Shown here piece after piece: positions 11,401 to 21,090 of a stretch of DNA of 64,000 nucleotides. Origin of the DNA: Niabella beijingensis (lineage in GTDB: Bacteria; Bacteroidota; Bacteroidia; Chitinophagales; Chitinophagaceae); contig NZ_JAIQDI010000001.1 in the NCBI RefSeq assembly GCF_020034665.1, positions 1,178,001 through 1,242,000 of the forward strand, in the 5' to 3' direction. Position 1 is the first letter of the stretch; each line of letters starts with the position of its first letter. The notes under the pieces were generated by a model. The model had not been told where the DNA came from. It did not search any database and saw nothing but the letters and a program-made list of their open reading frames with translations. A program made the position numbers and the translations under genes.

Positions 11401-12263
11401 ATGTCCGCGATAATATCAATCGCCTCTTCGTCCAGCACCACATCGCGTTCCATCACGATCTCATTCCGCTCGATGGAAACCACCTCACCGGTGTCTTCAT
11501 CTACAAAGTCTTCCACCCAGGTACGCAGTACACGGGCGGCCAGGCGTTTGCCCAGCTGTTTTTCCAGTGCTTTGCGGTCGCCCGGAACTTCATCGGCCAT
11601 GCCGAATAATTCCAGGATGTCCTTATCCGTTTCATAGCCGATCGAACGCAGTAACGTGGTTACAGGGAATTTTTTCTTACGGTCGATGTAAGCATACATC
11701 ACGTTGTTGATATCTGTCGCAAACTCCATCCAGGATCCTTTGAACGGGATCACGCGGGCGGAATAGATCTTAGTACCATTCGGGTGTACCGACTGACCAA
11801 AGAATACGCCCGGAGAACGGTGTAACTGGGAAACCACCACACGCTCTGCCCCGTTGATCACAAAGGTTCCGCGGGGAGTCATGTAGGGAATGTTTCCTAA
11901 AAACACATCCTGTACGATGGTTTGAAAGTCTACGTGCTCTTCGTCATTACAGCTCAGCCTCAGTTTCGCCTTTAAGGGTACCGCGTAGGTCAGTCCGCGC
12001 TCCATACACTCGTCTATCGAGTAACGGGGAGGATCAATAAAATAATCCAGAAACTCCAGCACAAAGATATTGCGGGTGTCAGTAATGGGGAAGTTGTCCT
12101 TAAATACCCGGAACAGGCCCTCAATATTGCGTTTGTCTGGTGTGGTTTCTAATTGGAAAAATTCCTTAAAGGATTGAATTTGTACTTCGAGCAGATCAGG
12201 TGTTTCAGCTAAATGCTTGATCTTTCCGAAATTTACTCTTGAATTCACTTTTGTAGATGACAT
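8460..12263 (-). CDS. rpoB: DNA-directed RNA polymerase subunit beta
   Basis: The 1267-residue beta subunit. The rifampicin-binding region lies at about 465-500 ([19 protein letters not shown], then [18 protein letters not shown]) with wild-type residues Asp476, His486 and Ser491 at the positions of E. coli 516, 526 and 531. The C-terminal segment that joins beta' ([24 protein letters not shown]) is intact. Unlike most bacteria it is not preceded by rplL: the 5' neighbour is a secreted-protein operon ending in a terminator. A TAACTTTG element 147 bases upstream is the likely promoter. Confidence 0.99.
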   Translation of the reverse strand: MSSTKVNSRVNFGKIKHLAETPDLLEVQIQSFKEFFQLETTPDKRNIEGLFRVFKDNFPITDTRNIFVLEFLDYFIDPPRYSIDECMERGLTYAVPLKAKLRLSCNDEEHVDFQTIVQDVFLGNIPYMTPRGTFVINGAERVVVSQLHRSPGVFFGQSVHPNGTKIYSARVIPFKGSWMEFATDINNVMYAYIDRKKKFPVTTLLRSIGYETDKDILELFGMADEVPGDRKALEKQLGKRLAARVLRTWVEDFVDEDTGEVVSIERNEIVMERDVVLDEEAIDIIADMDVKSVFVQREDVGGDYAIIYNTLNKDTSNSELEAVQFIYRQLRGADAPDNETARGIIDKLFFSDKRYDLGEVGRYKINRKLNIDAPVTQKTLTKEDIIEIIKYLVRLTNGKAEIDDIDHLSNRRVRTVGEQLYAQFGVGLARMARTIRERMNVRDNEVFTPVDLINARTLSSVINSFFGTSQLSQFLDQTNPLSEITHKRRISALGPGGLSRERAGFEVRDVHYSHYGRLCTIETPEGPNIGLISTLCVHAKINEMGFIETPYRRVTDGKVNMKELELLSAEEEDTAKIAQANARLDENGNFVNDRVASRETGDFPILDKSEVEYMDVAPNQIVGLSASLIPFLEHDDANRALMGSNMQRQAVPLLRPDEPIVGTGLEGKAARDSRIQIHAEGNGVVEFVDANEIHVRYDRDVNEKLVSFEEDLKVYKLTKFIKTNHETCMNLNPAVKKGQKVKAGDFLTNGYATRNGELALGKNLKVAFMPWKGYNFEDAIVISERVVKEDMFTSIHISEYELEVRDTKLGEEELTSDIPNVSEEATKDLDENGIIRIGAQVKEGDILIGKITPKGESDPTPEEKLLRAIFGDKAGDAKDASLKAPNGVEGVVIGKKLFQRAKKDKNAKVREKAAIEKLDKAHEKNEQDLLNVLLEKLGTILENQVSAGVMNSFDEIVIGKGSKFHAKNLGALDYANINPLGWTTDEKINNQINTLLHNYNIKYNEELGRYKREKFNISIGDELPAGVLKLAKVYLAVKRKLKVGDKMAGRHGNKGIVAKIVRQEDMPFLEDGSPVDIVLNPLGVPSRMNLGQIYETVLGWAGKELGVKFATPIFDGAEPEEIEKYCADATIPKFGHTHLYDGETGERFHQKATVGVIYMIKLHHMVDDKMHARSIGPYSLITQQPLGGKAQFGGQRFGEMEVWALEAYGASSILQELLTIKSDDIIGRAKTYESIVKGDNIPRAGVPESFNVLIHELRGLGLDLTFE

Positions 12264-12409
12264 ATGTTATAAACCCGGTTTTTTTAATGATTGATCAGGT
12301 ACAAAACAAAAACAGGATCACTTTTATTGCTAAAAGAAATCCATTGAGATTCAATTACATGAACATGTCTTGTTTAATCAATTTTTTATTGGCCAAAATA
12401 AAAGGAAGG

Positions 12410-12417
12410 CAAAGTTA
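12410..12417 (-). promoter_or_regulatory. -7 element of the rpoB promoter
   Basis: The minus strand reads TAACTTTG, an exact match to TAnnTTTG, in the spacer upstream of rpoB. It predicts a leader of about 140 bases. No clear TTG -33 element is seen. It supports separate transcription of rpoBC from the rplKAJL group. Confidence 0.6.
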
Positions 12418-12627
12418 AGGAAAACTTTGAAAAGAAGAAAACTTCTCACAAGAATATTGCCAGACAGTGACATTTCTAAAATTTTATTTAAAAAAAGCAG
12501 GCCTGTCTGTTTCGTGTATTTTCCCGTTTTTACCCCGCCCATACACCCGGAAAACTGCATTTTATTGATTATCAAAATATTAATAGGAACCCAATAATTT
12601 GAAGGGGCTGCTTATTTCTACGGGAAA

Positions 12628-12656
12628 GCCCGGAACCGATATAATCGGTTCCGGGC
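12628..12656 (-). terminator. Terminator after the secreted-protein pair
   Basis: GCCCGGAACCGAT and ATCGGTTCCGGGC form a perfect 13-bp stem around a 3-base loop, followed by TTT on the minus strand. It lies 31 bases after the stop of the membrane-anchored protein gene and separates that operon from rpoB. Confidence 0.85.
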
Positions 12657-12687
12657 CGTCTTTATTTTGAAAAAATCTTACTACCTT

Positions 12688-13686
12688 TTATTCTGCAACC
12701 ACTTTCACCACCTTGGAATAGTTGGAGGTGGTACCATCTTTGTTGATCTGGCCGATCCGCACAAAGGCGTTGGGATAGTTCTGCTGATCCAGCTCTTTTT
12801 CTTTCTTACGGCATCCGATACCAACAGTAAGCAACAGGGCCAGGGAGAACAACATCGCCTGTTTTTTGGCGCGCTTTGCAGATACCAGAACAGAGATCAC
12901 CAGCAATACCATGATGGCGAGCTGCAGCGGGGAGAAACCAAGCTGTGCAGCGATTTCCTGCCAGTTCTTACTGAAGCTGTATTTGATCTCCGCAGTGGAA
13001 TTGCCATCTGCGGCCTGGGTGGGAACAAGTCCTACCTGAGTGAATTGTTTACCGTCCTTCGACAGCTCGATCGTAAATGATTTATTATCGACTTCTGTCA
13101 GTGTAGCCCATTCCACTTTTAGCTTTCCGGAAACAAAACTGGCACTGGTGAAACCAAAGGCAACGGGAAGCACACCATCAGTGTATCCATAACCGCTCAC
13201 CTGGTCATTGGTCTGATTCAGGTTTCCGCCGGAACCGGGCTGGATATTAATGATACCACCGTTACCATTCCCAGCTCCTGCCTCAGCCTGTGAGGCAGCG
13301 GTTGTAAACACTACTTCGATCTCTATCGGCCCGCCCGCAGGTACAGTAGGCGTTTCGCCGGGGATCACTTTATTCTGCCTTCCCATGATCACATTATTGG
13401 TAGGGTCATAGGTCCAGTCAAAATAACCAGCACCTGCACCGGTTACCTTGGGATTCCCGGTCTCCAGAACAGGGGTCAGCCTGTTCAGGTTGATGGTTAT
13501 CGATGCCGGTACCGGCCCTAAGGGAATGGCCGTTGCAGAGGCGTTCAGGAAATTAAAACTAAATGTTCCGCTGGCATTTAACTGTGCCGGATTTGGATCA
13601 ACTTTTACCCCGCTGACAGAGGGATCCTGGGCATAGACACCACCACACATTACCAAAGCCAGTACAAAGGCGTAGATTTTTTTCAT
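12688..13686 (-). CDS. Secreted protein, adhesin-type domain split by a membrane hairpin
   Basis: Starting at 13686 gives 332 residues with a classic signal peptide (MKKIYAFVLALVMCGGVYAQ); two upstream in-frame ATGs would bury it. Residues 173-243 (LPVAFGFTSASFVSGKLKVE, then WATLTEVDNKSFTIELSKDG) match the fibronectin-like module common at the C-terminus of Bacteroidota secreted proteins. Its usual final strands reappear at 306-332 (NAFVRIGQINKDGTT, then YSKVVKV). Between the halves lie two hydrophobic helices (about 253-270 and 277-292) joined by the basic turn KRAKKQ. That topology puts both halves outside the inner membrane. It lies 82 bases after the 1183-residue protein and probably works with it. 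Function unknown. Confidence 0.8.
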   Translation of the reverse strand: MKKIYAFVLALVMCGGVYAQDPSVSGVKVDPNPAQLNASGTFSFNFLNASATAIPLGPVPASITINLNRLTPVLETGNPKVTGAGAGYFDWTYDPTNNVIMGRQNKVIPGETPTVPAGGPIEIEVVFTTAASQAEAGAGNGNGGIINIQPGSGGNLNQTNDQVSGYGYTDGVLPVAFGFTSASFVSGKLKVEWATLTEVDNKSFTIELSKDGKQFTQVGLVPTQAADGNSTAEIKYSFSKNWQEIAAQLGFSPLQLAIMVLLVISVLVSAKRAKKQAMLFSLALLLTVGIGCRKKEKELDQQNYPNAFVRIGQINKDGTTSNYSKVVKVVAE

Positions 13687-13768
13687 ATTGAATGCTGTTT
13701 TTTTCATTATAACTAAGTCGCTCATTTTTCTTTCGATTCAATTATCTTTTTATCAGGCACAGTACCCA

Positions 13769-16700
13769 TTAGGGTGTATCCCTGTTGTATTTGATTGTTT
13801 CCGTATCACTGTTATTTGTGTTGTCATTATCTCCGCCAGATCCTTCAAAAATGTTTGCAGTAATATTATCCGATCCGGAAACGTTCACTCCGGTGAAAGT
13901 AAACTTGCAGCTGAAGGTAGATGCTGAACTGGCAGCAATAACCGTCTTGTTGTTCACCCCGCCCAGTTTAAAGCGATACCGCGATGCATCGTCACCGTCA
14001 TAACTCCAATCGGCATTCTGTACTGCCTGCCCCAGCGCATTGGTGGTTGCTGCCTCGTAGGTTTCCAGGGTAATGTTCGGCGATTTATTTACGAATACAT
14101 AAACTGCGCTTCCGTTTGATGCGGTGTTTCCGGTGAATACAGTAACGTTTACAGTAACTGTTTTAGTTCCTGAGATCTGTGTGGGCAATGCCAGCATGCT
14201 TACCCCAAGATTCACACCTGCATCTTTCGTGTACACATAGAGGGTAGCCATTGCACAGGCTCCTTTATTATCACAGGTCTTATAAGCAAACTGTGCGGTA
14301 CCGGAGAAGTTGGGCGCCGGTGTAAAGGTATAGTCACCATCGGCAGTCAGAACAAACGTACCGTATGTATTGCTGGCGTTCTGCGTGGTGATCGTCTGTG
14401 GATCTCCTTCCGCATCGATGTCATTTAATTTTACATTACCGGTTACAGCAACACCTGCGCCTGTCTGGTTAAAGTCATCCGTAGCCGTTGTGGTATTGAT
14501 CGGTCCCGGTTTTACTTCGATAAACACATAAGCGCTTCCGCAAAGATCCGTTCCCGGTGTTTCGCACACTTTATAGATCACGGTATCCTTTCCGACAAAT
14601 CCTATTTCCGGAACATAACGGAGGGTTCCGTCGCCGTTGATCGTAGCCGTACCGTGAGAAGCCACACCGGTGATGGTGGGTGTACCCAGTGTACCGCCGG
14701 TATTGCTGGCATGATCGTTCGCCAGGATCGGATAGCTGGCTACGGTCTGACCGGTGCTGGTGGTAATGATATCTGTATTCACCACGGGTTTGTTCGTATT
14801 GATACTTGGATCGGTTACTGTAATGGTCAGGTTCTGCAATTCGCAGTAACCGGTATTGGAGCACACATTAATGTTGTAAGAGTAAACGCCCGCCGTGGTT
14901 GCCGTGAAAGTATACGTACCGTCTGCATTCAGGTTGATGGTACCGCCTGTCGGCATGGTGCCGCCGTTAGCTCCCGGAACCTGAGTCGCATTGGAATAAG
15001 TGGATCCCGCAGGTACCCTGTCGTTGGTGGCCACGTTTCCGTCAACTGGTTTGTTAATGGTAGTGTAGTTGATATCCGGAGCTGTGATAAACAGCGGGCA
15101 GTTCAATCCCGGTGTTCCCGGTACTACATAACGGGTGTCAACAGTGGCACCAAATACATCAATACTTCTTGGAAGCGATGCCCCTACTACTGCACCTACC
15201 GAGATACGGATCTCATCATAAGGCAGTGTTGTGATAAAGCCAACATCTTTAACCCCGTACTCGCCCAGGATCGGCAACAATACGGTAAGACCCAGCAATT
15301 GCGCATCTGTTTTGGTTTCCTGCAGCACCCCGTCATTATATGTTTCAATGGTAATTCCTTTGAGCAGGTCTGCCAGCAGTATCGGAGAGTTATTATCACG
15401 GATAATGAACCCGGCATAGGTTCCGCCGGGGAAGGTGTTCGCACCCGCTGCCACAGCAATGGAACCCTGTGCTGCCGCTCCTGCAACAACTTCAATTCTT
15501 GCAAAGTCGGTATTGGAAGCATTGATCAGGTTCTGCGGATCACGTACTACAGATCCGGCACCCACCAACCCGTTGAATCCTGTTAAGGCACCATCGATCA
15601 CCACACCAAAATCCGGTGTCTTCAGGATGGAGGTTGTATTACAGGGCAATGGTGTTTCGCAGTTCCGCTGCCAAACCGCATCATATATCTGCACGCTTCC
15701 GAGATTCACATCCAAAAGGCTGTTAAAGCTGATCTTCACTTCGTCAAACGGCACTTTGGCGATCACCCCTACCGGCAGCCTTACCTGGCCGCTGAGTAAT
15801 GCTGAAGACACTCCCGCTAAAAGAGCAGGGCCTGTAGCTGCCTGAACAACGGTTCCGTTATTCAGCAGTTCTATACGTACCGCATCCGGTACAGATATTT
15901 TTGCCAGTGTGGAAACCTGGATATCAAATCCGGCAAATGTTCCGGCAGTATAAGTAGTAACAGCGTCTGCAACTGCCAGACTTCCGGTGGTACCCAAACC
16001 GGCCGTTAAGGTCATTGTAGTTGATGTAGCCGGATTGCCGTCGATTACATTATCGATACCGTTAAAGTTACAGGAGGCGCAAACAGCACCGGTAAATCCG
16101 GTATTCGCTGCATCAATATAAACCGGTTGTGTGCTTGCCGACATCGGTGTCAGCGTGTTACAATCCAGCGTACCTGCGCAGAACCGTTTGATAACGGCCG
16201 CATATACGGACGTAGTACCGAGATTTACATTCAGTGGCTGTGTAAGTGTATAACGTACCTCGTTAAAATTTTTGGTGGTTACAAACCCGATAGTGGACCG
16301 GCCTGAACCATTCAGCAGCGGTGCAGAGAGGAGCAGGTTATTACCCGCCACTTCTTCCTGCAAAGCACCATCGAGGTAGGTAGAGATCTTGGAATTGGAA
16401 AGCAACCCAAGCCCAAGCAAAGAACTGTTGGCCACTTCAAACCCTGCAAAATAACCTGCAGGATGACTGATCGCTCCGGGAGCACCAGCTTCCTTTACAG
16501 AAAGATAAGCGGTAGACAGGGCTCCTACCGGAAGCGCAATCGTAGCGGCATTACCGGTGTTGGCATCTACCACATTTCCGGTATTGCTAAAAATACCCCC
16601 CAGCAGGTTTACATTGGCAACACCGGTAGTACCGGTAATTACCGTTGCAGGGTAAGCTGTTTGTACCAGTGGTGTATTGGTGTTACAGGCAGGCACCGGT

Positions 16701-17320
16701 CCGGCTTGCGGACGAAGTATCTCTGCATAATAAACGCTTCTGGATGTAGCAACACCTACTACATTAAACGTAATCCGCACCCGGTCGAATGCAGACGTCT
16801 GTGTTATAAAACCAACCTTTGCCATCCCTCCGCCCAGCAGCGATACGGATAAGACCGAACCGTCAACGGTATAGGTTTCTTTTAAATCTGAACCCAGGTA
16901 AGTGGTGATGGTAACCGTATTGGCAAGATCCAATACACCATAGTCGTCAATAACAAATCCGGCATAGGAACCTGCCGGATATACCTGGGCCCCGGTAGCG
17001 TTGGGGTCCTTCACTTCAAGCCACGCCTGCGTGAGACCACCTAAAGAAACCAGGCTGCTCCAGGTGGCTTTATTGGTGAGCGTACCATCAACTGCATTCG
17101 CAATCGAACTGCTGTTCCAGCTTGCTACTAATGGAAGACCCGGACTGTTTGCTGTGGTAAGCGCTCTTCCGCCGGTATTCACCCATGGCGTATACTGATT
17201 CACAGGTATGGTAGATACCTGGGCCAGTGCATCAAATCCGTTGGATAAAATGACAGTCAATAAAAATACACATAAGGCAGCCTTTCTAGCGGCGGTTTTA
17301 AGAGGTAGATAAAATCTCAT
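13769..17320 (-). CDS. Large secreted repeat protein with cadherin-like Ig domains
   Basis: 1183 residues with a signal peptide ending near residue 34 (DALAQ). Four degenerate repeats of about 170-190 residues follow, each with a conserved GxFAGF/GTYAGF turn, a TYxDGxLQE strand and a closing FDEVRxS-like strand; three are bounded by a CNT motif. Three cadherin/Big_9-like domains follow at roughly 745-1045 (for example VKLNDIDAEGD, YTFTPAPNFSGTAQFAYK), then a DUF11-like C-terminal domain. No type IX sorting domain is evident at the end. It is likely a surface or extracellular structural or adhesive protein. It is the first gene of a two-gene operon inserted between rplL and rpoB. Confidence 0.8.
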   Translation of the reverse strand: MRFYLPLKTAARKAALCVFLLTVILSNGFDALAQVSTIPVNQYTPWVNTGGRALTTANSPGLPLVASWNSSSIANAVDGTLTNKATWSSLVSLGGLTQAWLEVKDPNATGAQVYPAGSYAGFVIDDYGVLDLANTVTITTYLGSDLKETYTVDGSVLSVSLLGGGMAKVGFITQTSAFDRVRITFNVVGVATSRSVYYAEILRPQAGPVPACNTNTPLVQTAYPATVITGTTGVANVNLLGGIFSNTGNVVDANTGNAATIALPVGALSTAYLSVKEAGAPGAISHPAGYFAGFEVANSSLLGLGLLSNSKISTYLDGALQEEVAGNNLLLSAPLLNGSGRSTIGFVTTKNFNEVRYTLTQPLNVNLGTTSVYAAVIKRFCAGTLDCNTLTPMSASTQPVYIDAANTGFTGAVCASCNFNGIDNVIDGNPATSTTMTLTAGLGTTGSLAVADAVTTYTAGTFAGFDIQVSTLAKISVPDAVRIELLNNGTVVQAATGPALLAGVSSALLSGQVRLPVGVIAKVPFDEVKISFNSLLDVNLGSVQIYDAVWQRNCETPLPCNTTSILKTPDFGVVIDGALTGFNGLVGAGSVVRDPQNLINASNTDFARIEVVAGAAAQGSIAVAAGANTFPGGTYAGFIIRDNNSPILLADLLKGITIETYNDGVLQETKTDAQLLGLTVLLPILGEYGVKDVGFITTLPYDEIRISVGAVVGASLPRSIDVFGATVDTRYVVPGTPGLNCPLFITAPDINYTTINKPVDGNVATNDRVPAGSTYSNATQVPGANGGTMPTGGTINLNADGTYTFTATTAGVYSYNINVCSNTGYCELQNLTITVTDPSINTNKPVVNTDIITTSTGQTVASYPILANDHASNTGGTLGTPTITGVASHGTATINGDGTLRYVPEIGFVGKDTVIYKVCETPGTDLCGSAYVFIEVKPGPINTTTATDDFNQTGAGVAVTGNVKLNDIDAEGDPQTITTQNASNTYGTFVLTADGDYTFTPAPNFSGTAQFAYKTCDNKGACAMATLYVYTKDAGVNLGVSMLALPTQISGTKTVTVNVTVFTGNTASNGSAVYVFVNKSPNITLETYEAATTNALGQAVQNADWSYDGDDASRYRFKLGGVNNKTVIAASSASTFSCKFTFTGVNVSGSDNITANIFEGSGGDNDNTNNSDTETIKYNRDTP

Positions 17321-17784
17321 ATTGGATATAGTTTATTTCCCCGGGCACATCACCTCCCAGAGAGTATTACAATACAAAACACTCCTACGCCTCACATCAC
17401 GGCGTATCAAAAAAGCGATCATCCCGGTATCGGGACACCATCGCAGCAAAGAAAAAAATCCGAGTTCACGTTAGCTGGTTTTGAACGATTCAAAAACACA
17501 GCGCTTTGGTGCAACACATCACAAAAAAAACACAAATGAAGATGGTCAGTTTACAAAGGACAAAGGGGCAATCTTCATTTTTTTTAGCTACTACAGTGTT
17601 TATAATTGGTACAATAGTTATTTAGTAGTTCAATAATCAAGTAGGTTTACAATGCAATAGCCGGCATAAAGATAAATGCCAAATGACCAATAAACCAAAT
17701 TTTAACGATTTTTTTTTTGTAAACTCTTTTTGGCTTAAATTAGGGGAGACACCCGATCCGGCAACCGATACAAAAAACTGATCT
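17321..17784. other. Divergent intergenic region
   Basis: 464 bases between the divergent large secreted protein and HhH gene. Visible structures are a TCCCGGTATCGGGA palindrome (17422-17435), a TACGCC/GGCGTA hairpin near 17388-17408, and AAATGAAGAT/ATCTTCATTT (17534-17580) followed by a T-run. No exact TAnnTTTG promoter was found for either gene and no gene is supported. Confidence 0.6.
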
Positions 17785-18702
17785 ATGAAACAATACTTCC
17801 GCTTTTCAAAAAAAGAACTGGCAGGCCTGACCCTTCTGCTCATTATTATACTTGTTTTTGCTGTTCTTCCGCTTATCCCTACCCGCTCCTCCAAAGAAGC
17901 GCTTCCGGAGAAAGAGACATTATCCCTGCTGCAGGCCTTTCCTCCTGCTGCCAACAAAGAACAAGGGCACGGAAAACCAGCAGAAACAGTTTATAACGAA
18001 GACCACCCGCGCAACAATGGTCCTGCCGTTACTGATGCTCCTGCACGTCTTTTTATTTTTGATCCCAATACAATTTCAGAGGCCGACTGGCTGCAACTGG
18101 GCCTCAGGAAGCGAACGGTGCGCACCATACTTAACTACAGAAGCAAAGGCGGAACGTTCCGTAAACCGGACGACCTGAAAAAGATCTACGGGTTGCGGCC
18201 CGAAGAATTTGAACGGCTGCAGCCCTATATCAGGATCGCCGCACCTGACCGCTCCTTTGCATACCCGGCCTCACCTGAAAGAGAAAAACGCATCACGCGC
18301 ACGGTCGTGCCTATTGATATCAATACCGCGGACACCACTGCCTATAAATCGCTTTACGGGATCGGAAGCCGGCTGGCTGCAAGGATCGTGAACTTCCGCG
18401 AAAAGCTGGGTGGGTTTTACAGCATCCGGCAGGTGGGGGAAACCTATGGTGTGCCCGACTCGACGTTCCGGAAGATAATGCCTTATTTAAGGTTAAATGA
18501 ATCAGTACTCAGGAAGCTGGATATTAACACGGCTTCATACGAGGCGCTCAACGCACATCCTTATATCAGCAGCAAACTGGCCTATCTGATCGTAAAACAA
18601 CGGCGATCCGGGCCGATTACCTCCATAGAAATGCTGCAGCCCCTGGTGACACAAACAAATGACGTATGGGAAAAGCTGGCGCCTTATATCCGCTTTGAAT
18701 AA
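17785..18702 (+). CDS. Helix-hairpin-helix (ComEA-like) membrane protein
   Basis: 305 residues. One N-terminal membrane helix (about 12-32) is followed by a polar linker and three helix-hairpin-helix units at about 92-150, 177-236 and 245-304. The units have the ComEA-type signature (IDINTADTTAYKSLYGIGSR and LDINTASYEALN). The family binds DNA without sequence specificity; ComEA takes part in DNA uptake. The DNA-binding part should face the periplasm, but a competence role is only inferred. It is the only plus-strand gene in the ribosomal protein/RNA polymerase cluster, lying between rplL and the secreted-protein operon. Confidence 0.85.
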   Translation: MKQYFRFSKKELAGLTLLLIIILVFAVLPLIPTRSSKEALPEKETLSLLQAFPPAANKEQGHGKPAETVYNEDHPRNNGPAVTDAPARLFIFDPNTISEADWLQLGLRKRTVRTILNYRSKGGTFRKPDDLKKIYGLRPEEFERLQPYIRIAAPDRSFAYPASPEREKRITRTVVPIDINTADTTAYKSLYGIGSRLAARIVNFREKLGGFYSIRQVGETYGVPDSTFRKIMPYLRLNESVLRKLDINTASYEALNAHPYISSKLAYLIVKQRRSGPITSIEMLQPLVTQTNDVWEKLAPYIRFE

Positions 18703-18712
18703 GCCACTGAAG

Positions 18713-18742
18713 CACGGAAACACTGATTGTTGTGTTTCTGTG
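18713..18742 (+). terminator. Hairpin after the HhH gene
   Basis: CACGGAAACAC and GTGTTTCTGTG pair over 11 bp (one G-T pair) around an 8-base loop, just after the HhH stop codon. It has no strong T-run, so termination is uncertain. Confidence 0.4.
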
Positions 18743-18765
18743 ATAGCTGTGGCAAAAATAACCAT

Positions 18766-18794
18766 AAAAAAAAGCAACCATTTCTGGTTGCTTT
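18766..18794 (-). terminator. Rho-independent terminator of rplL
   Basis: On the minus strand AAAGCAACC and GGTTGCTTT form a 9-10 bp stem with a small loop, followed by a run of T residues. It lies 23 bases after the rplL stop and shows that the rplKAJL transcript ends here rather than continuing into rpoBC. Confidence 0.92.
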
Positions 18795-18816
18795 CTAAAA
18801 CTATTTCAAAGTAAGA

Positions 18817-19191
18817 TTAAGCTACTTCTACTTCAGCACCTGCTTCTTTTAATTTAGCAGCGATGTCTTCAGCTTCTGCTTTAGATACACCCTCTTTTAC
18901 CGGTTTCGGAGCACCGTCTACCAGTTCTTTTGCTTCTTTCAGACCTAAACCAGTCAGATCTTTAACAATCTTAACAACGTTCAGTTTAGAAGCACCTGCA
19001 CTCTTCAGGATCACGTCGAATGCTGTTTTTTCTTCAGCAGCCGCCGCTCCACCTTCGCCACCGCCGGATACTACTACCGCAGCTGCAGCAGGCTCGATGC
19101 CATATTCAGTCTTTAAAAAATCTGCTAATTCCTGTACTTCTTTTACAGTTAAACCTACCAGGCTTTCTGCTAATGTTTTGATATCTGCCAT
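18817..19191 (-). CDS. rplL: 50S ribosomal protein L7/L12
   Basis: The 124-residue acidic stalk protein. The N-terminal dimerisation domain is followed by an Ala/Gly-rich hinge at about 36-55 and the C-terminal domain with [12 protein letters not shown] and [20 protein letters not shown], the surface that contacts translation factors. L10 binds its N-terminal helices. It follows rplJ by 108 bases and ends in its own terminator. This is unusual, since rplL normally runs into rpoB. Confidence 0.98.
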   Translation of the reverse strand: MADIKTLAESLVGLTVKEVQELADFLKTEYGIEPAAAAVVVSGGGEGGAAAAEEKTAFDVILKSAGASKLNVVKIVKDLTGLGLKEAKELVDGAPKPVKEGVSKAEAEDIAAKLKEAGAEVEVA

Positions 19192-19299
19192 TTTGTTTTA
19201 ATTTTTACCGTCTTCATTCCCGCTATGGGTCCGACGGCGGGTTTAAAAAAATTGTTTACGAACGATTTACTACTCTATAAGGATTACCAATAGATACAA

Positions 19300-19869
19300 T
19301 TATTCAGCTGCGGGTGTTGCTTCTGCCGCAGGTGCATCAGCTTCCGGGGCCGCGGGTGCTGCTTCTTCAGTAGCAGCGGCACCATCTGCTTTGTTTTGCA
19401 GGGCACCGATCACACGCTGGATCGGAGACAGTAACAGACCGATCACTTCGCCGATCAGTTCGTTCTTTGTCTTGATCTTCACCAGTGTGGCCAGTTGGTT
19501 ATCGCCGGCATAAACATCCCCATTGATAAAGGCCAGCTTCAGTTCCGGCTTTTCCTTCTTTGCTTCAGTACGGAATGCGCTCAAGATAACCGCCGGTTCC
19601 TTGGGGTTTTCAGAAAACATCAGCGCGGTCACTTTGTGCAATGAATCATAAACGCCTGAATATTTTTCTGCGTCGATTGCTTCCAGTGCTTTTTTGATCA
19701 GGGTGTTCTTGGCCACTTTCATTTCCACATTCTTATCGAAACAAGCGCGGCGCAATTTTGTTACCTGCTCTACACTGAGCGACTCGGTATCTGTTATGTA
19801 AAAGTTGCTGTATTGAGAGAACTTTCCCTTCAATACCTCAATTACTTCATTTTTTTGCTCTTTAGTCAT
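19300..19869 (-). CDS. rplJ: 50S ribosomal protein L10
   Basis: 189 residues. L10 binds 23S rRNA and carries the L7/L12 dimers on its C-terminal helix. The core (MTKEQKNEVIEVLKGKF, then VTKLRRACFDKNVEMKVAKN) is typical. The last 25 or so residues are a low-complexity Ala/Pro/Glu tail (EEAAPAAPEADAPAAEATP) often seen in Bacteroidota. It lies 49 bases after rplA. No obvious L10-binding leader of the E. coli type is recognised. Confidence 0.97.
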   Translation of the reverse strand: MTKEQKNEVIEVLKGKFSQYSNFYITDTESLSVEQVTKLRRACFDKNVEMKVAKNTLIKKALEAIDAEKYSGVYDSLHKVTALMFSENPKEPAVILSAFRTEAKKEKPELKLAFINGDVYAGDNQLATLVKIKTKNELIGEVIGLLLSPIQRVIGALQNKADGAAATEEAAPAAPEADAPAAEATPAAE

Positions 19870-19918
19870 TTTATTGCGGTTTGACTGTTTTAAAATTAAA
19901 ACCGGTTATGCCGGGTGA

Positions 19919-20614
19919 TTACTGTACAAAAGATTTTGTATCCAAAGAAATGCCGGGGCCCATAGAGCTTGCCATGCTGATTCCTTTTAAATAAGTACCT
20001 TTTGCTGTAGTGGGTTTTGCCTTGATCAACGCATTTAAAAGCTCCTGTCCGTTTTCAGCGATCTTTTCAGGGCTGAAGCTTACACGGCCGATGGAAGCAT
20101 GCACGATACCGGCTTTATCCACTTTGAACGCGATCTTACCGCCTTTCACCTCGTTAACAGCAGCCGCCACATCATTGGTTACTGTGCCTGTTTTGGGGTT
20201 GGGCATCAGGTTACGCGGTCCCAGGATCTTACCCAGTTTACCGATCTTAGGCATTACAGCCGGTGTAGCGATCACTACATCCACATCTGTCCAGCCACCT
20301 TCAATTTTTTGAATGAATTCGTCCAGACCTACATAGTCTGCACCCGCGCCGTTTGCATCGGCTTCTTTATCAGGAGTACAAAGTACCAGTACTCTTTTTG
20401 TTTTACCGGTTCCATGAGGTAATGTTACCGTACCGCGAATCGCCTGATCTGCTTTTTTAGGATCCACACCCAAACGTACGTGCAGGTCAACAGAAGCATC
20501 GAATTTCGCCACATTTGTATCTTTTACCAATGCAGAGGCTTCTTTCAGTGAGTACGCTTTGTTCGCGTCTACCTTTGCATTTGCAACTTTTCTTTTTTTA
20601 CTAATGAATGCCAT
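19919..20614 (-). CDS. rplA: 50S ribosomal protein L1
   Basis: 231 residues, the normal length for L1, which forms the mobile L1 stalk of the large subunit and in many bacteria represses its own operon. Conserved stretches include [20 protein letters not shown] and [15 protein letters not shown] in domain II. It is separated from rplK by 32 bases and is surely co-transcribed with it. Confidence 0.98.
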   Translation of the reverse strand: MAFISKKRKVANAKVDANKAYSLKEASALVKDTNVAKFDASVDLHVRLGVDPKKADQAIRGTVTLPHGTGKTKRVLVLCTPDKEADANGAGADYVGLDEFIQKIEGGWTDVDVVIATPAVMPKIGKLGKILGPRNLMPNPKTGTVTNDVAAAVNEVKGGKIAFKVDKAGIVHASIGRVSFSPEKIAENGQELLNALIKAKPTTAKGTYLKGISMASSMGPGISLDTKSFVQ

Positions 20615-20646
20615 TTGTCAATTCTTTTTAAGTTCTGTAAAATGGA

Positions 20647-21090
20647 TTAATTTTCCCATGGGGCTTTTCCTTCAACATTCAGTCCCATGCTGCGTGCAGT
20701 ACCGGCTACCATTTTCATGGCGGCATCAACGGTAAAGCAGTTCAGGTCGGGCATTTTGTCTTTTGCAATAGCCTCCACCTGCTCCCAGGTAACTTTACCT
20801 ACCTTGGCGCGGTTGCTTTCCTTAGAACCTTTCTGAATTTTAGCGGCTTCCATCAGCTGAATTGCTGCAGGAGGAGTTTTGATTACAAATTCAAAACTTT
20901 TGTCGCTGTAAACAGTGATTAATACGGGAAGTACTTTTCCCATTTTGTCTTGAGTGCGGGCGTTGAATTGTTTGCAGAATTCCATGATGTTCACACCTTT
21001 GGAACCTAACGCCGGCCCGATGGGAGGTGCAGGATTGGCCTGACCACCCTTACATTGCAGCTTTACAAAGCCAGAGATTTCTTTTGCCAT
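20647..21090 (-). CDS. rplK: 50S ribosomal protein L11
   Basis: 147 residues. L11 binds the GTPase-associated centre of 23S rRNA and is needed for the stringent response through RelA/SpoT-type sensing. The proline-rich N-terminal domain ([20 protein letters not shown]) and C-terminal RNA-binding domain ([20 protein letters not shown]) are intact. It is the first gene of the rplKAJL operon. The usual upstream neighbours secE and nusG are absent; an ABC exporter lies there instead. Confidence 0.98.
   Translation of the reverse strand: MAKEISGFVKLQCKGGQANPAPPIGPALGSKGVNIMEFCKQFNARTQDKMGKVLPVLITVYSDKSFEFVIKTPPAAIQLMEAAKIQKGSKESNRAKVGKVTWEQVEAIAKDKMPDLNCFTVDAAMKMVAGTARSMGLNVEGKAPWEN

Larger units (their letters stand above)
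12264..12687. other. Intergenic region upstream of rpoB
   Basis: 424 bases without a supported gene. It holds the terminator of the secreted-protein operon (12628-12656) and the candidate rpoB promoter (12410-12417). Short reading frames on both strands here are AT-rich and lack homology-like features. Confidence 0.8.

Noticed and set aside
14654..15586. 310-codon plus-strand open frame opposite the large secreted protein
   Set aside because: Shadow of a repetitive coding sequence; Arg/Cys/Gly-rich and featureless.
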